From Lachnospiraceae bacterium (GTDB lineage: Bacteria > Bacillota > Clostridia > Lachnospirales > Lachnospiraceae), in NCBI GenBank assembly GCA_015057365.1, contig SVEN01000018.1, forward strand, positions 1 through 49,365: DNA of 49,365 nt, written 5' to 3'. The notes below the pieces were generated by a model. That model ran no database searches, had not been told where the DNA came from, and saw only the letters and a program-made list of their open reading frames with translations. Numbering within the stretch: the stretch's first letter is position 1; each line of letters starts with the position of its first letter. This document shows, piece by piece, positions 1 to 8,083 of the stretch. The position numbers and the translations under genes were made by a program.

Positions 1-26
1 GGCGATACCGCTCCGTACACTGCCGC

Positions 27-92
27 TTAGATATAAGCTGCACGGAGCTGATCAAATCCTGTTAAGTTATGTCCTCTTAAACGATAATCCAC
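27..92 (-). other. Possible 21-codon ORF with its own promoter
   Basis: A GTG codon at 92 follows GGGAG at a suitable distance and opens a 21-codon frame (VDYRLRGHNLTG...) that ends at a TAA at 27-29. A good minus-strand promoter lies just upstream, so something is transcribed leftward out of the window. The short frame could be a small protein, a leader peptide or a decayed gene start. I do not recognise the peptide. Confidence 0.25.
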
Positions 93-137
93 GAAACTCA
101 CTCCCTTCTCGTGATGAAAAACAACTGTATCAAGGGT

Positions 138-166
138 ATTTTAGCATAAAGAGAGCGTTTTTTCAA
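138..166 (-). promoter_or_regulatory. Promoter reading left out of the window
   Basis: On the minus strand there is TTGAAA, a 17-bp spacer and TAAAAT. It lies about 50 bp upstream of a GGGAG-GTG start signal at 92. It is independent of the gene cluster that ends at 191. Confidence 0.6.
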
Positions 167-190
167 TGGCAGAGATGTGTCATGATTGGA

Positions 191-715
191 TTAAAGTGTT
201 TTTGACATATACAAAATCAAATCGTCATCAACGGTGCAAACCGTCTCATATTGGATACATTGTTTACCCTGATACCACACACCGGACCCATCCGGAATAT
301 ACCCGCGCTTAACATACATCCGTTGGGCACTGCCATAGGCATCACACAGACCGACACCGAGGCAGACGATATCCGAATATTGCTTGGCAATTTGCTCTGC
401 TACATCCATCAGTTTGTTGCCGATTCCTTTCCGTTGGTATTTTTTCAACACGTTAAAATCAAAGATTTCCGGCCAACCCTTCCCCATGAATGGTCCTTCA
501 TGAGCGTTCAGATACACATACACAGAGCCCGCGGGATGCCCCTGATATACGGCTGTCAAAGCAACACATTTTCCTTCGTCCTGGTCTTTCAGTCTCATCA
601 GACATTCACCGAGTTCCGGGTGCCATCCTTGAGCGGTATATTCCTCATAAAAGATTCGGTCATCCGTTTCTTCCATATTGCGAATGACTAGGTTTTCGTC
701 TTTATAGTAAATCAT
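191..715 (-). CDS. GNAT-family N-acetyltransferase
   Basis: This is a single-domain acetyl-CoA-dependent acyltransferase of about 174 residues. The motif A region reads FDFNVLKKYQRKGIGNKLM, with the Q/R-x-x-G-x-G acetyl-CoA pyrophosphate loop, and the later AQRMYVKRGY is the usual GNAT motif B. The frame is open further upstream, but the ATG at 715 has AAAGGAGGAA just before it and begins MIYYKDENLVIRN, a typical GNAT first strand, so I chose it. It is the last gene of a minus-strand run that also holds a small kinase and an adenylyltransferase-GNAT fusion. The substrate cannot be told from sequence; a small-molecule amine is likely. Confidence 0.85.
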   Translation of the reverse strand: MIYYKDENLVIRNMEETDDRIFYEEYTAQGWHPELGECLMRLKDQDEGKCVALTAVYQGHPAGSVYVYLNAHEGPFMGKGWPEIFDFNVLKKYQRKGIGNKLMDVAEQIAKQYSDIVCLGVGLCDAYGSAQRMYVKRGYIPDGSGVWYQGKQCIQYETVCTVDDDLILYMSKTL

Positions 716-767
716 TTTATTCTTCCTCCTTTGATCTTGTATACTGTAGCATACGAAACGTATCCGT

Positions 768-1331
768 CTACTGCACCCAAAAATCTTCCATATTCTTCGA
801 AATCTCTGTAACTTCTTCTGCGACGGTTTTCCCTGTATTATCATAGAGATGTCCCTGATTTTCCGAAAGATTGTCAAGTTTCTTTTTTAAGAAATGTGCT
901 CTCTCAATCAGTTCATCATCTCCTCGGGTTTTAAGACGTTTTGTGATGGACTCCTCCGATGCTGTAAGCACTACATAATACAGCCTCGCATTCTGTTCCT
1001 TTGCAAGCATTTGTAACAGAGGGAGTTCAGCCTCGACCACGTAATCAATTACAACGTCCAAACCGCGCTTCAATGCCTTTCCGGCTACATCCAAAATGCA
1101 TTCCCAGTTAAACTTCAAAACCTGAGACCATGCCAATGGATTGGTAGCCTGTTCTTCTTCACAAAAGGCATCTTCCTCGTACATGCCAACAAAACCGTGA
1201 TGGAAGTCATCACCGTGAATTACATAAATCCGTGTTTGTTTCTCCACCTTCACTAAATGCTGCGCATAAGCATCCGCGAGGGTTGATTTCCCGCATCCGC
1301 AGGGACCGGAGATAAAATAGATGTTTGCCAT
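768..1331 (-). CDS. Small P-loop kinase/NTPase (AAA_33-like)
   Basis: A 187-residue P-loop protein. The N-terminus MANIYFISGPCGCGKST carries Walker A at residues 9-17, followed by a HGDDFHH acidic segment that probably holds the substrate/Mg site, as in small-molecule kinases of the gluconate/shikimate/zeta-toxin fold. A C-terminal KRLKTRGDDELIERAHFL stretch resembles the LID arginines of such kinases. An ATG at 1343 is in frame, but GGAGAAGAAC sits before the ATG at 1331, so I prefer 1331. It lies 42 bp after the adenylyltransferase-GNAT gene and 52 bp before the GNAT gene. The phosphate acceptor is unknown. A second, divergent P-loop protein is found at 9154-9741. Confidence 0.75.
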   Translation of the reverse strand: MANIYFISGPCGCGKSTLADAYAQHLVKVEKQTRIYVIHGDDFHHGFVGMYEEDAFCEEEQATNPLAWSQVLKFNWECILDVAGKALKRGLDVVIDYVVEAELPLLQMLAKEQNARLYYVVLTASEESITKRLKTRGDDELIERAHFLKKKLDNLSENQGHLYDNTGKTVAEEVTEISKNMEDFWVQ

Positions 1332-1373
1332 GTTCTTCTCCATTCTTGTTTTTGCAACTTATCGGTATTTGTT

Positions 1374-2585
1374 TTACCTCTTCAGGTACAAATTATATTC
1401 ATATGCGTCGCCCTGATACTCTTCCTGTTTTCTAAGGAGAAGTTCAGTAAATCCCAGTGCTTGATACATATGAATCGCTCTGGAATTATCATCTTCCACC
1501 CCGACCGTAAATTCATAATATCCGTCCTCTTTTAACAGAGCCAGAACTGTTTTTAAGAGATAGGTTCCGTACCCTTTATTCTGAAAATCTTTACGAACCC
1601 GAAATGCAAACAGATACGCACGTTTGCCCCGTACGGCAAAGTTTTCATCGTCATTTACATACATTACATGAAGTTCGCCGATTAAAATATCTTTATCATA
1701 CAAAACAAAAATATCAATACTTCCATTTTGGATATCACGGGTGCATTCGGATATCATTTGTTCCACATTGTTATATTCAAATAACTCGGTCAAACGATAT
1801 AAAGCATGTACGGCTAGTTTTTCTATCTTCATGGTATTAATTTGCGCTATCATATACTTTGCATATTCCACAGCTTCTTTTTCGTTAAGTTCCATGGTGC
1901 CGACGGAAGCATATTCATTCAACGCCTGTTGTATCAGGCTGCTGTATGTTTCGGGAACATGAGACATTCCCCAGATACCGCCTTCCTGTTTTGACAAAAT
2001 CAATTTCTCTTTTTTGAATGCCAAAACCCGGCACAGATTGAGGATTACATAAACAGGGTTTTCAAGGATATCCTCTTCCGCACATTCGATATCATACCAA
2101 ATGCTGTCAAAATATGCGTTCTCGTCAACAGCCTCAAATACGTCGGGAATTTCTTCGCCCCAAAGGCATACACCTCTATGATAGAGAATCGTAATATGAG
2201 CTGCCAAATCCTTGTCGGTACCGTTCATTTTCAGGACATAATCCTGAGGGTTGCTTTTGTACCACTCTAAATGTGCAACAGAAAAATGTAATTCAAAGGG
2301 CGTGGGATATACAAAAGGCTTGCAAACGGATTTCTTGACAATACTGAGTTCAATCCCTTTTGTCGGCGCATATGTATTTAGTTCCACAACCATATCCATG
2401 TATCGGCATTTCTCTTCATCGGACATGTCGTTATGAATCACAACCAACAGGTCAATGTCACTTTTTTCATCGTTATAACAGCCCATGGCAGCCGAGCCGT
2501 GAAGATATACTCCCACCAGATTGTCTCCTAAAATGGCTTTGCTATGTTTTACAAAATTTTCTGTAACTGTTTTTAGTTTATCCAT
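1374..2585 (-). CDS. AadA-like nucleotidyltransferase fused to a GNAT acetyltransferase
   Basis: This is a 403-residue two-domain protein. Residues 1 to about 255 look like an aminoglycoside adenylyltransferase of the AadA/ANT(9) type: residues 27-50 contain HGSAAMG and SDIDLLVV, the pol-beta GS and D-x-D catalytic motifs, followed by an AadA_C (DUF4111)-like helical half. Residues about 260-403 form a complete GNAT domain with RKDFQNKGYGTYLL near 332-345 and NSRAIHMYQALGF at 367-379. No frameshift or internal stop separates them. The gene sits 18 bp after the HExxH gene in a cluster headed by an ABC exporter. AadA enzymes adenylate streptomycin or spectinomycin. Whether this one confers resistance, and what the GNAT half modifies, is inference. 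Confidence 0.85.
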   Translation of the reverse strand: MDKLKTVTENFVKHSKAILGDNLVGVYLHGSAAMGCYNDEKSDIDLLVVIHNDMSDEEKCRYMDMVVELNTYAPTKGIELSIVKKSVCKPFVYPTPFELHFSVAHLEWYKSNPQDYVLKMNGTDKDLAAHITILYHRGVCLWGEEIPDVFEAVDENAYFDSIWYDIECAEEDILENPVYVILNLCRVLAFKKEKLILSKQEGGIWGMSHVPETYSSLIQQALNEYASVGTMELNEKEAVEYAKYMIAQINTMKIEKLAVHALYRLTELFEYNNVEQMISECTRDIQNGSIDIFVLYDKDILIGELHVMYVNDDENFAVRGKRAYLFAFRVRKDFQNKGYGTYLLKTVLALLKEDGYYEFTVGVEDDNSRAIHMYQALGFTELLLRKQEEYQGDAYEYNLYLKR

Positions 2586-2603
2586 AAATATTTCCTCACA
2601 TGT

Positions 2604-3536
2604 TTAATGTGCTGTAGTCTCAGCTAAAAGCCCTTCTATCCTCGCCAAGTAGAACTCCGAAAAGCTCACAGCCGATGCTTCAAACGCCTGTAATGCCTCC
2701 ACGAAACTATCAATAAGCAGAAACGCCTTTCTTTGGTACTCATACTCTTTCTCAATATCAAATCCCGGAAACAACGCATGATTGCATTCCATAAAGCGAA
2801 TTTGGAATGCTCTTACAAAGTATTCGTTGATTATCGCGTAATCAGTATTATAGAAGTTCGGGACATCCTTGTGCTTTGCGAAAAAGTCCGGATGCTTCTT
2901 TATCAAATCCACATGAGCTTCCACCACCGGATTTACAAAGCAGTGAGCATATTCGTGAGCGATTCCTTTTGCAAAAAAGTCAAAGTTCCAATCCGGGGTG
3001 CCATTCTCGTTGTATTTGGGCATAAAGCGGACGGTGTAAGCCACATTCTTTCCATTCTCCTCCATAGAGAATCCGTAATTTCCGGCAAGCGGGCAAACGA
3101 TAAGCCGGAACTCATCCGGTTTTTGACGAAAGTAAGTGTCGATAAAGCCTACCCAAGTATCAAAATCACAGGAAGCGATATGGTCCTGTATCCATTGATA
3201 ATAGTCAGTCTGACTTTCGAAAAAGACATCAAATTCGGAAGCATTTCTAAAATCTTTAACCGCAGTTCCCCAGGCATAAAGAGGATGTTCCGGGTTTGCA
3301 ATGATATCTTTTAAAGACAAAATAGCTTGCAAAGGCCGAATATGTATGAAGTTCTCGTTACATATTAAATCCCTTGTAATTTGAACCACCGGATGGTTTT
3401 TGTATGGTGCGAACCATGTGGAAATAGCGGTGGTGTAGGTTTTATTATTGATGCACTGAATCGTTTTGTCTTGCTGCTCAGAGAGATATACCAGGACTTG
3501 TACCAGTTCGATGTCTTTATTGATTTCTGCTTTCAT
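2604..3536 (-). CDS. DUF4932-like putative zinc metalloprotease
   Basis: A 310-residue soluble protein with no signal peptide. It has a clear HExxH zinc-protease signature, GIAHEYAHCF, with H194, E195 and H198. The surrounding layout (an N-terminal 'what remains to be paid' region, a central FMPKYNENGT strand, then the helix with HEYAH) reminds me of DUF4932 proteins, but I cannot confirm the family. The ATG at 3536 abuts the stop of the ABC ATPase (TAA at 3537-3539), and GGAGGAAG lies upstream inside that gene, so the two are translationally linked. Its job in an exporter/modification cluster is unknown; proteolysis of a peptide or a regulatory role are both possible. Confidence 0.65.
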   Translation of the reverse strand: MKAEINKDIELVQVLVYLSEQQDKTIQCINNKTYTTAISTWFAPYKNHPVVQITRDLICNENFIHIRPLQAILSLKDIIANPEHPLYAWGTAVKDFRNASEFDVFFESQTDYYQWIQDHIASCDFDTWVGFIDTYFRQKPDEFRLIVCPLAGNYGFSMEENGKNVAYTVRFMPKYNENGTPDWNFDFFAKGIAHEYAHCFVNPVVEAHVDLIKKHPDFFAKHKDVPNFYNTDYAIINEYFVRAFQIRFMECNHALFPGFDIEKEYEYQRKAFLLIDSFVEALQAFEASAVSFSEFYLARIEGLLAETTAH

Positions 3537-4532
3537 TTATTCCGTCTTCCTCCAATCCTCATACAATCTCGCAATCACCTGTTCAATGGCTTCATGTCCC
3601 AGTTCCACATCTTCCACGGCCTGTATCTTTGAAATACTCCCGAATATCTCCGAGACAGATGTTTTACTTGCGTCGTACCGGTACAGATGTTTCCCTTCTT
3701 CCGTACCCACATAGTCTGCGCCGGAAAGGATAGGGGCTTCCCCCTTCGCGGTGAGCTTAATCACCCGGTTGTCGCCGGTCATGCGGATAAGCTGTTCATA
3801 GTCGCCGTCAAAGGCCAGCTGTCCTTCGTTGATGAGAAGGATGCGGTTGGCCATTTCCGTCAAGTCGTCCATATCGTGGGAGGTAACCAGAATGGTAACC
3901 TGCTTGTCACGGTTGATTTTTTTGAGGAACTCAATCATCTGCCGTTTGGCAAGGACATCAAGCCCTAAGGTTGGTTCGTCCAGAAGTACCAGCTCCGGTT
4001 CGTGGAGCAGCATGAGAGCCAGGTTTGCCCGCATGCGTTGGCCCAGGGAAAGCTCTCTGACGTAGCTGTTCCACAGGTCTCCCAGGGAAAGGAGCTCTGT
4101 CAGTTCCGCTCGAACCCGCTCGTAATCCGCCTCCTTAATATCCCAGACTTCCTTTTTCCACTCAAAGGAAGCCCGAACCGGGTGGTCCCACCACAGTTCA
4201 CTACGGTTGCCGAACAAGATGCCGGTGCGGCGCATGACCGGGATACGGGATTTATTCGGGTCCATGCCGAAAATGGACACGGTTCCCTCCTGTGGACAGA
4301 GCATACCGGACAGGAGCTTAAATGTAGTGGATTTTCCGGCACCGTTAGGTCCTGCGTAGGCGGCAAACTCGCCCTTTTGTAAGGTAAACGACACATCCTT
4401 TAAGGCGTAGATGCGCTGCTTTTCCCGTTTGAATAAAGAGACCGGACGGTTCTGGTCGAAATATTTGGTGGCACCGGAGATATCAACAACGATGTCCCAT
4501 TTCTTTGTATCGGTTACAACTGTATTTTGCAT
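3537..4532 (-). CDS. ABC transporter ATPase, ABC-2 exporter type
   Basis: A 331-residue nucleotide-binding subunit. Walker A is GPNGAGKST at residues 61-69, the signature is LSLGQ at 161-165, Walker B is LVLLDEP at 181-187, and a switch histidine follows in VTSHD. The extended tail after about residue 240 is typical of drug/polysaccharide ABC-2 ATPases. The start lies inside the end of the preceding permease gene (about 50 bp overlap), with AAAGGA upstream. With the two permeases it should form a complete exporter at the cytoplasmic membrane. The cargo is unknown. The neighbouring modifying enzymes suggest a drug or small-molecule theme. Confidence 0.93.
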   Translation of the reverse strand: MQNTVVTDTKKWDIVVDISGATKYFDQNRPVSLFKREKQRIYALKDVSFTLQKGEFAAYAGPNGAGKSTTFKLLSGMLCPQEGTVSIFGMDPNKSRIPVMRRTGILFGNRSELWWDHPVRASFEWKKEVWDIKEADYERVRAELTELLSLGDLWNSYVRELSLGQRMRANLALMLLHEPELVLLDEPTLGLDVLAKRQMIEFLKKINRDKQVTILVTSHDMDDLTEMANRILLINEGQLAFDGDYEQLIRMTGDNRVIKLTAKGEAPILSGADYVGTEEGKHLYRYDASKTSVSEIFGSISKIQAVEDVELGHEAIEQVIARLYEDWRKTE

Positions 4533-5328
4533 AATGATTCAGTCCTTTCTTAAAGCAAATCAGGGCGGCGGTGAGAAACAGGCTTGCCACGACAAACGGA
4601 AAGGCAAGCTCTGTAGGCTTCCCTAGGTCCTTGAGTAACGCCAATGCCGGGAAATAGGCCAGTAGGCCGATAGGGAGTACGGTATGTAACAAAGTACCCA
4701 GCCACCCCGGTAGCCCGAACAGCGGGAACCGTCCCAACTGGCTGTTCATATCTAAAATCATACTGGAGATTTCCTCGCAGGCCACCGGCTTGTAAAAGGC
4801 AGCAGAGCCGTAAAGGAAGCTTTGGGACAGCCGCAGTACGATATGAATTACAAGGTAGTAAAGCAGCAGTAAAAACCAGACCGGAGACAGTGTGATGTTA
4901 AGCCGTGCCACTGCAATTACAGTCAGGGCAATACCGATAAGTACGCCGTGACAGCCGGAAAAGGGCATAAAGCCTTCCGTAAGAAGCTGCATCCATAGGG
5001 GTCTCGGTTGAATCAGCATGTGGTCCACCTGTCCTCTGCCGATACGTCGGCTGATATGAATCACGTTATAATTTCCGAACAGCATCCAGCCAAGGCCGTC
5101 CGCCAGTTCAAAAAAGCCCAGCATAAATAAGATTTCATCGGCGGTCAGTCCGCCTACGCCACCGAACCGGACGGCAAGTAGCAGTACTCCCGCCATGCCG
5201 GATAGGTTACTTAAGGTTTCCGTAATGACCACAAGAAGTACCGTGGCTTTGTCCTGCAAAAGCCAGATCAAATCCATGCGGGCGTATAGCTTCCATAGCC
5301 GGAATAACCCTTTGATATTATCCGCCAT
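4483..5328 (-). CDS. ABC-2 family permease (PF06182-like), second subunit
   Basis: A polytopic membrane protein of about 281 residues with roughly six hydrophobic segments. The segment SRRIGRGQVDHMLIQPRPLW matches the conserved loop of the ABC-2 permease family represented by PF06182 (G-x-D-x-x-L-x-x-P). An upstream in-frame ATG exists, but the ATG at 5328 (MADNIKGLFRLW) has a better context and AAAGGA upstream, and it overlaps the stop of the first permease by only 11 bp. Such permeases normally work as a heterodimer with a sister subunit, as encoded next door. The 3' end overlaps the ATPase gene. Confidence 0.88.
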   Translation of the reverse strand: MADNIKGLFRLWKLYARMDLIWLLQDKATVLLVVITETLSNLSGMAGVLLLAVRFGGVGGLTADEILFMLGFFELADGLGWMLFGNYNVIHISRRIGRGQVDHMLIQPRPLWMQLLTEGFMPFSGCHGVLIGIALTVIAVARLNITLSPVWFLLLLYYLVIHIVLRLSQSFLYGSAAFYKPVACEEISSMILDMNSQLGRFPLFGLPGWLGTLLHTVLPIGLLAYFPALALLKDLGKPTELAFPFVVASLFLTAALICFKKGLNHYAKYSCNRYKEMGHRC

Positions 5329-6100
5329 AGGACACCATCCTTTCTCCGGAAGCTTTAAAGCAATATATGGCAAGAGGCCATAAGATTACGTTCCAGATGA
5401 TTTGTGTAATGAGAAGAATTCCAGGTTCTGATAATCCGGTATAAATGGCTAACGGTGCACCGGCCAGTGTACCGAAGGGGGACAGCTGCAAAAAGTCACC
5501 GATGCCCCAAGGGAGTACGGCAAAGGGAATTAAAGAACCGGTAAATAGTGCCGTCAGAGCTTCCCTGAGGCAATGTACTGTCCATTCCAGATTTTTCATA
5601 CGAATCAGTAAACAGGCAAATAAAAAGTCCACTGCGAAGCCTTGCAATACCGACAATATCAATGCCGGGAAAAACCACAGACTTGCCGGTTGAAGATCAA
5701 GTCCGCAAAGCAGGGAAATCACCAGTACCGGCAGAGACAGGCACAGAAGACGCATGCCCCAGCCGCCGACCGTATGAGCTGCCAGCTGTGCAAACACTCC
5801 CGCCGGACGCTGGTACAGGCCCAGCATGGTACCGTCGTGAAGCCAGCCGGAGGCCGGAGTATGGATGTTTAACAGCGGTGCCAGCATAGTAGACAGTACC
5901 GTGTAAGTATAAAATTGTGAGAGCCGCATTCCTTCAAGGTCCACTCCTTGTAAAAACAGGGAACGCCATATCATTAACAGTGCAGCCAGACTGCCTGCCT
6001 GCAAAAGATACTGGGCTAAAAGGTTTGCAAAGCCGAAATAGCTTTGTTCCTTTAAGCACAGCTTTGCGGTGGCCAGACCGGCGCGAAATGCTCGTTTCAT
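5318..6100 (-). CDS. ABC-2 family permease (PF06182-like), first subunit
   Basis: A 260-residue polytopic membrane protein, first gene of the exporter operon. It starts MKRAFRAGLATAKLCLKEQ, a short cytoplasmic amphipathic N-terminus common to this permease family, and is followed by about six membrane segments. AAAGGAA lies upstream of the ATG. A TATAAT sequence on the minus strand at 6171-6176 is a likely -10 for the whole run down to 191, but no good -35 was found. It pairs with the next gene to form the membrane channel of the exporter. Confidence 0.87.
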   Translation of the reverse strand: MKRAFRAGLATAKLCLKEQSYFGFANLLAQYLLQAGSLAALLMIWRSLFLQGVDLEGMRLSQFYTYTVLSTMLAPLLNIHTPASGWLHDGTMLGLYQRPAGVFAQLAAHTVGGWGMRLLCLSLPVLVISLLCGLDLQPASLWFFPALILSVLQGFAVDFLFACLLIRMKNLEWTVHCLREALTALFTGSLIPFAVLPWGIGDFLQLSPFGTLAGAPLAIYTGLSEPGILLITQIIWNVILWPLAIYCFKASGERMVSYGG

Positions 6101-6251
6101 GGGAGTTGTAATTCCTTTCTTATATCTTGTTTTACGGAAGCACAGAATGAATCCGCGTATCCTTGGATAAATTATAGCATAGATGAGGGTGGAAACGATA
6201 GTGTCATATTTGGATAAAAAAGTTCATGCCGAAGGAGTTTGCGCATCATAC

Positions 6252-6280
6252 TTGCAAAATTTTCCTTGCCGTAGTATACT
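6252..6280 (+). promoter_or_regulatory. Promoter of the lipid kinase gene
   Basis: TTGCAA, a 17-bp spacer and TATACT. It lies 50 bp upstream of the ATG at 6330, which supports that start rather than the longer open frame beginning at 6183. Confidence 0.65.
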
Positions 6281-6329
6281 TTGGGCGGAAGGGGATATAG
6301 ATAATAAGGTGATAGGAGAGGATCGGAAT

Positions 6330-7244
6330 ATGGAGAGGCTATCGGAGAACAAAATAAAACGGACCTTGTTTGTGTATAATCCCAAGGCGGGAAAAGGAAC
6401 GGTTGTAAAAAACCTTCATGAGATTGTGGATGCTTTTACGAAAGTTAATTATCCGGTGACGGTGTATCCGACTCAGGCACAGGGCGATGCCTGCAGATTG
6501 GTGGAGACCCGGGATGCCGGACAATATGATTTGATTGTGTGTAGCGGCGGTGACGGTACATTGCGGGAAGTGGTGAACGGCCTTATGAAAAGCGGCGTCG
6601 CCACCCCGGTTGGCTATATTCCGGCAGGCAGTACCAACGATTTTGCCAGAAGTCTCGGATTGCCGGATGACATTCCGGAGGCTATGGAAATTATTACGAA
6701 GGGAAAGCCGTTTTTGTGCGATGCCGGAAATTTTAACGGCGAAAATTTTGTCTATGTGGCGGCCTTTGGACTGTTTACGGATGTATCCTACGCTACGAAC
6801 CAACAGTGGAAAAACATTTTCGGCCACGTGGCCTATATATTGGAGGGCGTAAAGAGCTTGTCCTCCATTCAGTCCTACGAGGTGCAGATTGAGTGCGATG
6901 AGGGAACCATGCGGGGCAATTACATCTACGGCATGGTGACCAACTCTTTAAGCGTAGGCGGTTTTAAAAATATTACGGGAAAAGACGTTTCCTTTGACGA
7001 CGGAAAATTCGAGGTGATTTTAATTCGACGTCCGGCCACCTTTGCGGAGCTGAACGACATTGTCATCTCCCTGCTGCGCCAAAGCTTTGATGCGATTTGT
7101 ATGCAGTCCTTTAAGACGTCATATCTGAAGATAAAGAGCAGAGAAGAAATCAACTGGACGTTAGACGGAGAGTTTGGCGGTACCTATATCGATGTGGAGA
7201 TAAAGAACGTGCAGAGGGCATTTCCGATTATGGTGAGGAAGTAG
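6330..7244 (+). CDS. Diacylglycerol/lipid kinase family protein (YegS/BmrU-like)
   Basis: A 304-residue DAGK-catalytic family kinase. The hallmark VYNPKAGKG at the N-terminus and SGGDGTLREVVNGL about 60 residues later are the conserved nucleotide-binding motifs of YegS/BmrU/DgkB lipid kinases. The C-terminal half contains the LDGE motif (WTLDGEFGG). These enzymes phosphorylate diacylglycerol or related lipids for phospholipid recycling. Whether this is a DgkB-type or a YegS-type enzyme cannot be told. The ATG at 6330 has GGAGAGG upstream and fits the family length; the frame is open to 6183 but would put the promoter inside the gene. It is divergent from the ABC exporter operon. Confidence 0.9.
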   Translation: MERLSENKIKRTLFVYNPKAGKGTVVKNLHEIVDAFTKVNYPVTVYPTQAQGDACRLVETRDAGQYDLIVCSGGDGTLREVVNGLMKSGVATPVGYIPAGSTNDFARSLGLPDDIPEAMEIITKGKPFLCDAGNFNGENFVYVAAFGLFTDVSYATNQQWKNIFGHVAYILEGVKSLSSIQSYEVQIECDEGTMRGNYIYGMVTNSLSVGGFKNITGKDVSFDDGKFEVILIRRPATFAELNDIVISLLRQSFDAICMQSFKTSYLKIKSREEINWTLDGEFGGTYIDVEIKNVQRAFPIMVRK

Positions 7245-7301
7245 ATTACGCACATTGGTATGATTGTATTATGGATTATGTGGCGTAAGAGATAAAGAGA
7301 A

Positions 7302-7350
7302 AACCACCATGTCTGCGAGACAAAATTGCAGATATGGTGGTTCTTTTATT
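7302..7350. terminator. Terminator between convergent genes
   Basis: A 15-bp inverted repeat (7302-7316 with 7328-7342, one G-T pair) is followed by a T-rich run. It lies between the lipid kinase and the convergent acetyltransferase gene. The repeat is T-rich on the plus strand and less so on the minus strand. Confidence 0.75.
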
Positions 7351-7389
7351 TTCTTTTTCTCAAAAGACGAGGGAAGTCGTTGTTTTTTA

Positions 7390-7887
7390 CTAATCTTCAA
7401 AACATATCTTTAACAACATGCAGTCATCACCGTCATCCCAGATGGTTTCGCCCGTATCTTGAAAACCTGCTTTTAAGTAGCACTTGATGGCAGCGATGTT
7501 ATCCGGATCCGGGTCAATGAAAACTTCTGTTACCTGCGGGTGCTTTTCGCGAATGACCTGAACCATCTGCTTTAATGCTTCGGTACCGTAGCCGTTACCT
7601 CGCTCCTTTAAAATACCGATCCACATATCAAGACCGATGGTGGTAGCGTTACTGAAATAATATTGAATAAAGCCGATTGGCTCACTGTCCCGTAAAATAA
7701 AATACGGAAACACATCGGTGGGATTCTTTACTCTAGGACCATACTTTTCAATGACACGCTCCAAAGAAACAGGCGGTTCACCTTCTTCATCACACCAAAC
7801 CCATTTTTGTAACTCCGGCTCCAAAAACCAACTGCGTAGTGCGTTGTAATCATCCATGGTATCTTCCATCAAGCGTAGTGAAATCAT
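7390..7887 (-). CDS. GNAT acetyltransferase, AAC(6')-like
   Basis: A 165-residue GNAT protein. After an N-terminal strand ISLRLMEDTMDD come LDMWIGILKERGNGYGTEAL (motif A with R-G-N-G-Y-G) and FIDPDPDNIAAIKCYLKAGF. The IDP-x-x-x-N-x-x-AI-x-x-Y-x-K-x-GF pattern is characteristic of aminoglycoside 6'-N-acetyltransferases such as AacA4. It could equally acetylate another amine, and resistance is not established. GGGAGGATTT precedes the ATG. It stands alone, divergent from the XRE regulator. Confidence 0.83.
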   Translation of the reverse strand: MISLRLMEDTMDDYNALRSWFLEPELQKWVWCDEEGEPPVSLERVIEKYGPRVKNPTDVFPYFILRDSEPIGFIQYYFSNATTIGLDMWIGILKERGNGYGTEALKQMVQVIREKHPQVTEVFIDPDPDNIAAIKCYLKAGFQDTGETIWDDGDDCMLLKICFED

Positions 7888-8043
7888 AAATCCTCCCAGG
7901 TAAGAGTATCGTTATAGTTATCTAATACTCAGTGTAACAGAAACCTATGATATTTGTGTGAACGGGACAGAGATTCTCATTTTCCGAGACACTCCCCTCA
8001 ATCCGAGAGGTGGCGTATCTCCAGACTTTCCTTTATAATAAGC

Positions 8044-8057
8044 TTATCAGCTGATAA
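8044..8057. promoter_or_regulatory. Perfect 14-bp palindrome, candidate XRE operator
   Basis: TTATCAGCTGATAA is a perfect palindrome just downstream of a TATAAT (8034-8039) and 26 bp before the ATG of the XRE regulator. Placement over the expected transcription start is what autorepression would require. No good -35 was found. Confidence 0.5.
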
Positions 8058-8083
8058 ATCGAAAATAAAGGAAGGTGAATCCT

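Noticed and set aside
4100-4396. A 98-codon minus-strand frame within the ABC ATPase
   Set aside because: It lies inside the ATPase in another frame and lacks a start signal; the ATPase has complete motifs.
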